From Bemisia tabaci (Eukaryota; Arthropoda; Insecta; Hemiptera; Aleyrodidae), in NCBI RefSeq assembly GCF_918797505.1, contig NC_092797.1, positions 20,907,372 through 20,971,371 on the forward strand: 64,000 nucleotides of DNA, in the 5' to 3' direction. Under the pieces are notes generated by a model that was given only the letters and a program-made list of their open reading frames with translations, had not been told where the DNA came from and did not search any database. Below, one piece after another: positions 37,388 through 49,000 of this stretch. Both the position numbers and the translations under genes were made by a program. Positions within the stretch are counted from its first letter, which is position 1. Each line of letters opens with the position of its first letter.

Positions 37388-40022
37388 GTCTAGAAAAAAA
37401 GTAAAACATTTTAGAGTGAGCAATCATCAGAATTAAATGAGTGGGCTGCTTAAAAATTAACGATTTGAGTTCCACGGTCATAAATTTCAACTGAGACAAG
37501 GAGCAATTACACATCTCTTCCTTTTTCCTCCCAATTCTAAAATGGGGGCTTTGAAGTAAGAAACTCGATTCTTTGGAGACTGAGATTCAACATAGTTTAT
37601 AACTACAGCAGAAAACTTTATTTTTTAAAAGATAAAAAACCATGTTAGCTATGATTTCAGAGTTTCTTAGCTGTAACATTGAATCTGACAGCAGACATTA
37701 GTTCATGAGAGTTTTATAGTGCAACCAAAGCATGCTCCTGCCGTAAAACATTGACTAACTCCGCGTTGGACGTGCAGCAGGCCTTTGGCTATTTAAACAG
37801 CATACATATACTTTTAAATAAGATGCTGTAGGGTAAGCAAGGAATGCCCAATCTCACAAGCTGCAAATTGCAGTAAACAAAAAGTAAAACTTGAGTTGTG
37901 AAGCAATTTTCAGACTAATGACCTATTTTTCTCAAAAAAGTGGGAAGGATTACACATAGTGCTGGTAGATTGGGCATTTAGCAAAGCAGGGTGCGCAGAG
38001 TTTATTACCTTCACATATTTTAAGACTACCTTCAAATTGCAGACCATTTCAGACTGAGCGCTTCGCTATTTTCTTTGTATAAAACTTGAAATTCACAATT
38101 TCCTTCGATATAACTATTGCACTTAGCAGTTTTCCTCTGGGATGATAATGCGTACATCAGATTCATTCACAAAAAGTAGCGCTGCCCTCACACTAATTAC
38201 CCCTTTTCAGGTGCCCCCACATTTGATGTGATGACCTACAGCCTTAGAAAAAGGTACAAGGAAGCCATTTTCACTTCCTTCCTTAAAATGCAGAAGAGTT
38301 AGCAAGTTGCGTGAAACTATACGAAAGGAATATGTTGAAGCAGCTTCAAATTAACATCATCCTACCTCCTCCGGCAAGGCACACTGAGACAGCAGCCCGA
38401 TTGTTGAAATTTATGTCGGCACGACAAGAATCGAAAATCGATATATTACACGGCGCAGATAGGGCTGTGTCTTGTCTTATCGTGCCGACATAGCCAGTTA
38501 AAGTTTCAACAATCCGGCTGCGGGAGACATCAGAATTGTTAGGTAAACTTAGGTTCTAAAGTGCCCTGTTGGGTCATCGTCAGTCCCAGTTCCCAGGTAC
38601 ACGTTAAAGGAAAATTACTTAAGATGATCAGAGGTTTGGAACTGCAAAAGCCATTGGGGTAAAAAATGACCTTTCGCAAGATAGAACTATAACATTTATA
38701 ACCTTGGGCCGCTTGTTATCAGTCTTATAAAATGCCAGACTGACTTGGGGAGAAGATGCCTCCATGCTGACTTCCGATCCAAGTCTGACTGTTTTCGTGC
38801 ACCCTTCAAGGTGGGGAGAACAAAAGCTATTGAAAGTTGAGACCTCTGAAGATGAAAAATATGATCGGGAATAAAAGCTGAGAGCAGAGGACACGAGTTT
38901 ATATAAAAGAAAAACTCAATTTTTTTACCCCAAGCTGGGCCTTGAATAATTAGTCCAACAGGACATTCAGTTAAGATTACGAAGGCAGGAGCGTACTTGT
39001 AACCGTGTTAAATGAAGAATTACAATGTGCTGCACTCACCAATGTAAGATAAGGGAGGATTACCTCAAAAATTTGAAATATGTGGCACAACTTCACGAAA
39101 TTAGATCGAATTTTATGACCAGAAGGAGAGAAGAAGTCAGAACATAAACAAAAATGGACGATGAACACCGCCACGATTACCTATTGTGGGACACTAAAAT
39201 TCTCGTTCGCGATAAATGGCGAATGCGGGGATTTTTCTGAAAAGGCTCAGAAGTTTAGAAATACGTATGATGCTCAATACAATACCATTGAACTGTAGAT
39301 TTTTTTACAAAAATTTTCTTTAATTTTAATCGTCTTGATTTTGCTTGCTTTCCATTCAATTTTGGCAAAAATTTTTGAAATGTGGCATAGACCAAAAATT
39401 CCCATTCCCACAGATTCTATGCAAATGGGAATTCCCTTCACCCATGCCCCTTCCCTTCCCCTCCAGATTCTGTTCATCCCTGCAGTTCCGTCACAGCTCA
39501 CAGATTTGAGTCCAACAAATATCCGTAAATCCGTATTTGCGTATTCTCAATTTTACAATTTTCATTTCAAATTCAGTCACGTTCGTACTATTATTCCTCT
39601 AAAATGTGTTCATTTTCATTACAAATTGTGTCTCAGTCTCATCTCCCAGTAGTCTGCCGTTTTCACCGGTGGTTTCCGTCTTTCTCTGTGCTTTTATCCT
39701 GAGAAGTGATTGGCATGAGTTTCAGCTAGAATATGTACAGTAAGGCCTCACTCCCTCAAATTATTGACTTATTATTTAACTCTGAAAGAATCATGTGACT
39801 GATTTTTATATCACATTCAACTCATGAAGAAATTTAGATAGAACGCTTGTGGACTATCTTCTTAAATTAGTTGTTTAAGTCAGTTGCGTTTTCTTTGCTA
39901 AACCATGTTTCTGCTAATTCGCACGAACTGCCTAACAATAACATTATACCATGAGTAGATTCCTGCCGGTATTTTAAATCAAGTTAATACCTCTCATCTC
40001 TGGTTTGCTTACGGATTTAGTC
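37388..40022. promoter_or_regulatory. Divergent spacer holding Spt6 and SUGP1 promoters
   Basis: The two start codons point away from each other 2.6 kb apart, so both promoters and 5' untranslated regions should be here. I could not place a core promoter element or a non-coding first exon with confidence. A small foldback lies at about 38385-38525. No protein-coding frame is supported. Confidence 0.55.
38385..38525. mobile_element. Small foldback MITE in the divergent promoter region
   Basis: GCCCGATTGTTGAAA...ATGTCGGCACGACAAGA is inverted as TTATCGTGCCGACAT...TTTCAACAATCCGGC, with a short centre and one unequal gap. Confidence 0.7.
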
Positions 40023-43000
40023 ATGGCCGGAAGAAAGAACAAGTCTGTGGATAGTTTCTACTTCAAAACACCTCGCAATGAAAGATTTTCAGAAATGACC
40101 AAGCAAGAGCAGCTTATTGCGCAGAAAAAGCTTGAAATCCAGAGAAAGTTAGAAGAAAGAAAGCGTTCAGAGACAGCTGAAGCATTAAAGAAACTCAATG
40201 AGCCGCCTGCCCAGAAACCAAAAGCCACCTCTCCCATCGTAGGCGCAAGGTAAGACGATAATACTACCCTTTTCGAAAATGAGCAGTAACAGCTCAAGTA
40301 TAGTTCAGGGCATTTTCCACACAAGATATAAATTGTCTGCAACATGAATGATTGGAGATAATGCAGTACTGTATCTATTAATGGCCATTCTCACTTAATT
40401 TAGCCCGAAATGGAACTTTTCTGCATGCGAATCCTATGGTGCTTAAACCCCCTTTTGATCTTAAATCAGCTCTATTTTGACAAATTAAGGTAAATTAGTG
40501 GTGTCAGAACTATACTCAGTGTACTTAGTGTACATAGCTTATATTTTGTTGCTCTCATTCTAGTTTTAATAAACCTAACCTCTAAAACACTGATTTTACA
40601 ATCAGAGCTGCGATGTTAAAGTTAACTGTTACCTGCTTCCAAACGGTTAATTTTGTTGGACTTTGTCAGAATTACCCGATGACTTTTGTGTTTACATATG
40701 AAAGCGTAACGTATCTTTGAAATGCTCAACGATCTCAGAAGGTCACTGGGAATGTTTAGGATACGTTTGCAAACAGAGGAAGCTAATGGAATTGGACAAG
40801 TTTACTTCGACAATGCACCTTAGCCAAAGACACACTTCGACCTTGAGGTGAATCCTCCCCGGTAGTTAACAAACCTTGATATATTGAACAAATTCTGCTA
40901 AAATACGAGTTTTGCTTTCCACTCTTCGTGATAACGGAAAAGTAATAGTGTAGAAACATACTTCAGCAATCTATCTAATCTCTTTTGAAAACCTCACACT
41001 AGAGCTACATGAAGCTAATCGCGAAATTTCCAACTAGATTTGACTAAGTAAGTAGTCGAATGTGATACTTCATGTTTAGCTTCATTTGGCTTTACTCATG
41101 GGTTTTTGAAAGAGAATTTTTACCAATAGACCGCTTAAGTATACTTCTACACTGTTTTTTCTCTATTTTTACGAAGAGTGGAAAGTAAAACTTGGATTTT
41201 AGCAAAATTTTGTTCAGCACATCAATTTTTGTTTACCTCCTGGGAAGAATCATCTTAATATGTGCCCTAGCCTCCACATGCAGTGATCTTCAACTTTTGC
41301 CGAAAGAGCTTTTGCTGACCTTAGTGAAATCAGGATTGCTCCCAAGTTTTTGTTTCTTTTTCCATTGAGTTTAATGTTTCTGTGTAATATATGTATGTAT
41401 GAGATCAAAGTTAAGCACTTTTTATCTTTTTTTGTAAACTCTTAATATTTTTCTAGGAAATCAACTAACCAAAGTTGCTCTACAAATGCCTCCAGCAATA
41501 TCTTTTCTAATGATGGAAGTTTCCTGGAACAGTTTAAAAAGATGGTCAATGAAAGTAAGTGTTTTTATTTTCAAATTTAAAATCTTCTAAAAACTATTTG
41601 ATCCAGGGGAAGGTTGAACATAAACCAGATGTAAATGGAAAAGTTTTGGAAAGTTTTGAGCCAAATTTCAACTGGTAGAGTATAATATGAGGTGAATAAT
41701 TCAGCGATTGCTGTCAGTGTGAAACTGATGAATTTATTTAGTCTGGTTTTTATGCAAAAAATGTCACTGGTTTTGAGACCTAATGAATCTTTTCTCTCTT
41801 TTTCCCCGGATTATAGTTTTCAGAGAGCTAAATCTGCTATCTTGATTCTTACATTTACCTTAAATGCCATATTCAATCCTCTGTCACACTCTTAAGTCTG
41901 TCAACTCATTTTGTAGATTCTCAAATCTATTCATTGTACTCATGAATGTAACAAACACTGCTTTTGTGGACTGAATATACACATCTGACAATAATTTATC
42001 AGCAACTCCATCTACGTACAAAATAATTTAAGCTGCAATTTACTCCAAATTTTTAGTGACGAAATTCATTATTTTTGATCCTCTAAAAATGCATGAATCT
42101 AGCAGTAAGGCTCTACTTTAAGGATTGAAGGGTTAAAGGTAGAATATCCATAATTCTCGTTAGGTGTCTCTCTTTACTCTGTAACAGTAGGCCTTTCATA
42201 AATTTATGTAGATACATGTTGGATCATTTAAAATGTAAGTGTACATCAATGGCCCAAGTGCTAACCCATGTATCTCCACCTCGGTGTTTCAAAATTTCTG
42301 CTCCAATTTTATCGTTTTAAAAAAACAAGCCAACTTTATTGCTTGAAATTTGTACCAAATATTCTGCTAACAGAAAAAAATCAAGTAAGTTTTCAAGAAA
42401 TTACGATGGCTAGTTTTCCAGAAAAAAGTGAAGTAGGCACGCCCAGAATGTCTGCAATGTTGTAAATGGAGACTTTTCGTTTTGCTTTTTGGCAGTCTAT
42501 GTGTTATGCTTACCGGCCGTAAATTTCCTCAAATACTGTCACATGCATGAGATATTCTACTCTATGGATGCAAGCGTGGCTGAATCAAATAAGTCATGCT
42601 GAACATCTTAACATCTACTAATAATTTTTTTTTTCCATAGATGTTGATAAAGAAAAAGACGAAAAATCTACAGAGAAAAGTAATGGCCCACAAAATACAT
42701 CAGATGGAATCATTGAAGGTAAGGAGAAATTATTTTCTTTTGGCTGAGGCCTAATGATCATATTTAAATTGACAATTGAGGCACTGGATGTGAAAAGGAC
42801 ACTTCTCGATTGCGGTGTTTCAGAATCTCTGTTTCTAATTAATCCCTCGGAGAAGACTTTAATGGGTGATTTTTCCAGAATTTTTTCCATAGAAATTTGT
42901 CGAATCATGAGGAATATTCAGTAAAATTTTTAGAGAAATGGATACATTCACTTTCCTCACAATGAATGAAATATTAGAGGAGACTCTGAAACACTGCAAC

Positions 43001-46000
43001 CGAGAAGTGCCCTTTTTGCATCCAGTGCCTCAATTACAGAATTAGGTATATAGCAACCAAACTATCATAATTCAGAAATGTTGCTCCAAAACTACTGCTG
43101 CTTTTGTCAATTCATTGTATACTGCAATCATTTTACTTGTGGCATTTCATGTCTCGGCACGACTTCTATATAGGACTTTCAGTATCATATGATATATATT
43201 CATATATTCACATATTCATCTTAAGATACTGAAAGTCTCACATATACAATTTAAAACCGGGAGGTCAATGGAGCTGAGCCCCTCACCAGGTAGCTTCTGT
43301 TTCTTGTTTTATCTTGAGGCTGCGTGAACCATACTTAAGCGCATCAGCTAAATGCTACTTCTTACAGGAGTGAAGTTCAATGCACATCTAATGAACCTCA
43401 AATCTGCCTAGTACCATACAGACGTGCATCACATTGTTTTAATGCTTTTCCTTTTAACTTCTTCTAGATAATCTGAGCCAACCTATGGGAGAATCTCCAT
43501 CAAAAGACTACGTTGAGGAACGTAATCCCAAAAAGCCCAATGATCACAATAATAAGTATGATGACTACAGAAGAAATGACTATCGATGGAATGAAAATCG
43601 GCGGAATGATGAGAACAAAAAAAGTGATGACTTCAAAAGAGATGACAAATTCAGAAGAAATGAAGACAGTAGACGAAATGATGATTGCTGGCGGGCAGAT
43701 GACAATAGGCGTAATGACAGAAACTATGATCATGGAGATCGCCGGAGGAGGTTTGAAAATGATCGCCTTGATAACAGAAATCGCAGATATGATCGGGATA
43801 GAATGAGACATGATAGCGACAGAGACAGGCGGTATGATAATTATGATGACTACAATCACAGTAGACGCTATGATCGATATGATTCCCAGAAAAATTACTA
43901 TGATGATAATGATCAGTCAAGAAGAAATAGTTGGGACAACTCGCCCTCTTTTAATGAAAATAAATATAGCTGTAATAACTCAGAACGAATTGAACGAAAT
44001 GTTCCACCATGGGAATCTAATGCCTTAAAGAATCAGCAACAACAACAATCTCTAGCTAATTCTTCCATTATTCAGTATCAGCCAACCATGACGGTTCCTG
44101 TATCATCTATTATTCTATCATCTACTGTGCCTGTACCTGTTTCAATAACAACCTATGTTTCTAGTTTGCCTGTCACACTTCCGACTGATTCAGTAACGTA
44201 TCCATCTGTCCAAATTCAGCCTGACACAACTGTACCTGTAATTACACAACAAATTCCAATCCAACAGCAGCCAAGTCTCATTTTACAGCCAATAAATCAG
44301 CAGCAGGTTTCTATCAATCAGCCATCATCTGGGACATCTATAGCACTATCACAAACTCCAACCTTAGCTCATGTAGCTCAGCCAGCTTCCATGACACATG
44401 TACCGCAGCCCTCTACCCTGATAACGGTACCGCAGTCTTGCCCAGTGTCGTCTATGCAGCAGTCCTCAACACTGACCCCTGTCCCTCCACCTGTATTAAA
44501 TGCAGCAACTCCCTCTATGAATACCCTCTCTGTGCAACCTGGTACGCAAGTTGTCCAGCAGTGTCAGGGCACACTTATTTCCCAACCACCCCCTCTGTCC
44601 CAAACATCTGTTCAGCCCTCCTCTTTGCTTCCTCAAACTTCAATGCAAGTCCAGCAGTTCTCCACTTCAAATTCTATCTTATCTCATTCCATTCCTCCAG
44701 CCAACAATATTAATCCTCATCCTGTACCTCCTCCTTCTCCTCTAAACCCACACTCATTACCCCCTCCTTCATCTCTGAACCCAAACCCTCATGCTGTTCC
44801 TCCACCATCATCTATGAATTCTCATTCAGCACCCCCACCTTCATCTCTAAACCCTCACCCTCATTCAGTCCTGCCCCCATCCTCTATGACCTCTCATCCT
44901 GTTCTTCCTCCATCATCCATGAATTCCCACTCTGCTCCATCATCCGCACTAAATCCGCATCCTCTCCTTCCTCCATCCTCTTTAACACCTGCAGGTGCAC
45001 CTCCTTCCTCCCCCATGCCCCATTCCGTGCCAGCGTCCTCAATGAGTGGTCTGGCTGGGCCTCATCCTATCCCACCCCCCTCTCTCAATCCACATCCTGT
45101 ACCACCCCCTTCCTCCATCAATCCTCATCCAGTACCTCCTCCGGCTGTTAATCCACTTTCAATACCACCTCAGTCGTCAATGAATCTTCTCTCAGTTGGA
45201 GGGCAGCCTTCAATGAGTCCTCTGTCAGCTCCACAATCAACCAATGTTTCAACCCAGTCTATGAGTTCTCACTCTCTGAATCCTCAAAATGCTCTAGGCT
45301 CCTTACCAGCTCCCTCCATGGGCGCACCCACCTCTATACCTCCCCCTATTTCATACCCCATCACCTCCATGCCTCCGATTGGAACACAGTTGGCATCTGG
45401 TCCACCACCATCAGGACCCACCTCTGCACAAAATTCGATCCAGTCGGTACCTCCGCCACCAATGCAACCAACACAGCAAGCAGTTTTCAACCAGCAGACA
45501 GGTGTCGTTCCTGATATGTCCGTCCCTCCACCAGTCGTCATGTCTGACAACAGTCCATTAAAACCGAACAAAATTGAGAATCCTGGAGGTAAATACCATT
45601 TCTCTGGTGTAATTTTTCTCTCCTCACAATGAATTTTGCTGTTGAAATCAGATTAATTTTTCCCCCATACTTAATAATTTGGAGGCCAATCAAAATTAAA
45701 AAAAATAGAAGAGTCTATTCCGGTGCAAAATGAAGTTATAAATCACTATCTAAGAACTGACTTTGAAAATTCAGTTTTTTGCCTCAGTAATTCTTAGCTC
45801 ATCTTCTTTTGCCACTTGACTTGTAGTATTTTTAATGCTAGTTACTCTCCTGCATATAATTCGTTCCAGTTTAAAGAATTAATTATCGTTTAGTATTTGG
45901 TCTCATCATTTTTCTATACTTTTTGTTCAATACAGCAATTTTAGATGAAAGTAAAATTTTAAATAAAGAAATTTTCAAGAGAAAAGTTTGAAATCTGAAT

Positions 46001-49000
46001 ATCAGACTATTTTTCAAAAGGAAGTTTAAAGTAATACTTTTTGTGGTTAATTTTTCACTAAATCTCAAATTGGAACGAATGCAACACAACCTGCAAACCA
46101 AATCTACTATGTTGTGCACTAATATCCTTATACCGTCATAAAAAATCTTATTTATAGCGATTGATTTGATTCTAAATTATCGTTTCAGATGTGATGATTG
46201 ACACTTAATTTATTTCTTGCAAACATACGTAATCTGCTAAAAGCTTTCGTCTCATTTTCAATATTATCAGACCTGAAGAACAAATGTTTAAAACTCTCCC
46301 AAAAATTTTAAGAACCATATAATATTGAAGCAATTTAAAATTCGTAACAAGTGAAGGTTGCCTGGGAATTATTAGTGCTGCTTCATCCCATCCCCAAACT
46401 TCAATCTTAACAGACCAATCTATCAGATTAGAAAAATTTTTTAGAACCTTTAACTCAAATATGTGGGTGTGAATTTTTGAGTAGTATGGTTTGCGGTTGG
46501 TGTTGCCTATATCAGGAGGGAATATGTCTGAGAGCAAATTGTTGATTTTACTTGGAGTATTCTAGCTCACAGATCCGCTGAAATGGAGCAAATTGCGGTG
46601 ATCGTTGCTCAGCAAGGTGATGGAATGGAGGAAGTTTTGCTTCAAGAAAACCAGCATGATCCTAATTACTGGTGAGATGCTTCAGTTATTTATTTTTCAT
46701 TCAGTAACCTTACTTTGATTGAATCAGATTGTGCGCATATATCCACCCACCCAGCGAAAAGTGGTCAATAAAACATTGTCACAATGTTACTGCCAAAGTT
46801 TCAGAAATGTTATTTCTGTCTGTTATTGATTGGGTGAAATCCCTTTTTCCTAAATTTGAGTTTTCTATACCTGGAATACTCTTTGTTTTTTACCATTACA
46901 ATTTTCCTGAAAAGGAGTATGGAGATTTATCAATATGGAAACCATTAAATTGTGCTCAATGTCTTTTCTTTGTGTTTTTTTTAGCCTCTAAGTGCCAATA
47001 TTATGTTATTTAAAGGGATAAGTATACTCAATATTGTATATCTTACTTCTGCAGCAATATCTTGCAATTTTTTTGGTTTACACTTAACGTAAATCACATG
47101 GGAATGCGGTACACTCCTAATGGGGGACAGGAAACGCGATGAATTATTGAATTATCCTTTTCTCTCTACTCACACTCTATATGCATGTACAAAGTTTTTT
47201 TTTTTTTGTCTTGGGAAAATGAGCGTTTTTAAAACCAGATTGATCAGAGCTGAGAAGCAAGATCTTAAGACCTAGGTTAATGTGACAACTTCCCATTTTT
47301 TAATAGGCATCAAAGATTTTAGTTTTTGAAGTAGTGTTAAGTTGATATTTAATCAAGTCCTGGCTCAAAACTTTGAAATTCTAATTTTGAAACTTCAAAA
47401 TCCTTCAGAGGGTTGAATGTAGGTAACCATTTCCCTATTTGCTGAGTCTGGAAACTGAACATTGTTTAAGAGTCCAGTTCTCTGGAGCATTTACATTATT
47501 TCCTCAATTCATAGTCTAACATATAACATAACCAATGACCTAAAATCCAATAAACTCAAAGTTTTAAGCTGAAAACTTCACTTTATCATTGATGTCCCTT
47601 TAAATTGTCTCGTCCAATCCCAAATTACTTGTTTATGGTCTCTGGACACTCAGTTTGCTCTTGTACCCTCTAAAGTTAATGAGTGATATTTTTTTTCTTG
47701 CTGATTTTAGTTATTTCAATGTGCTTGCACAAGATATCAGGGTGGTTATTTTTTTATCGAATGATTTTATCTTTTTGGCACCTTATTCAAACATTTATTG
47801 TCCTTAGGTTTCTTCAAGACAAGCAAAGCTATGGGTATCAAGAATTCCGCCAGCTTGTTGAAAAGTTGCGTTCCAATCCACTCAGAAGCAACCCCATCAA
47901 AGTGGAGCAATCAGAGTATGAAGAAAGTAGTGAATATTGTGGAATAGTCATAAAAAAAGAGGCTCTGTCTGAAAACAGTTTAAAAAGAGAATCTGATGGT
48001 ATGTTTTTCATCTTTGAGATCAATATTGCTACCAAGTTTCATCTCAAATTTGAAGAAAATAGGGGATCACTTGTTGTATGGGAATGGTTAGAGAATGACA
48101 TCCTTTATTGAATACACTCTGTTAATGTAATGTGTATGGTTAAAATTATGTTTTCCCGTCGTACGCACTCATAATACCAAGTTAAAATGAAAAAAATATT
48201 CTTAATATTTTCAGGTTTCCACAAAGACACAACAACTAATCAGTGTGTATAATTTGCAGCAATTATCAAGTATTTGGCAAATTTAATGCTTTGAGGATGA
48301 AAAAATGGAATATTGTAATGTTTCTGAATCATTCCTAGACTCTCTTTAATTACCATGTTTCCTTTGAGTTTTTCTAAATAGTATTAATCTTGATGTTTTA
48401 GGGTAATTCTTCAAATTACAGTGAAACCTCGGTAACTCGGTTTCCATCGGGACCGAGGAAATTTACCGAGTTAAGCGGGTTACCGACTTAAGCGGACTGC
48501 CACTTTTCCTGCCGCGCTTTTTCAAATTTCGCGCCCTAAATTGGACAAACGCAAACGTGCGTGTAGAGTGACTCATAGGAGTGTTTTGGAGAGCCATTTG
48601 ATCGAAGAAAATGGTACTAAATGGTAAAATTTCATGAAATGCACTTGAAATTGCGTGTTGAAAGTGTCAGGGCATCATGAAGTCATCGGGTTAATCGTAT
48701 GTTGGGGTGCCGCGGCACCCCATTGCGTATCACCCCCCGCGCACCCCACGCGGCATGCCACGCGGTAATGCGCCGCGGCCACCCGCTATGGCGGGTCGTT
48801 GAACTGAAAATGCAACGTATCAATACTCGCTAAAATCCCCGAAAAACTCTGCGGAAGATTCCTGGGGGGAGCGGGGAAGGGCAATGCAAGATGGTAGGGG
48901 GAGAGGGGCCGGTGCCGACTGGACCTGTCAACTCATCGATGCGTGAAATTGCTTAATTATGCATGCGTGTTTTCACACGCGCGATAAGATAACACGCGGT

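Noticed and set aside
43500..43920. Minus-strand Ile- and His-rich frames and an alternate Met-rich plus frame
   Set aside because: Shadows of the RRND-rich part of SUGP1 exon 4.
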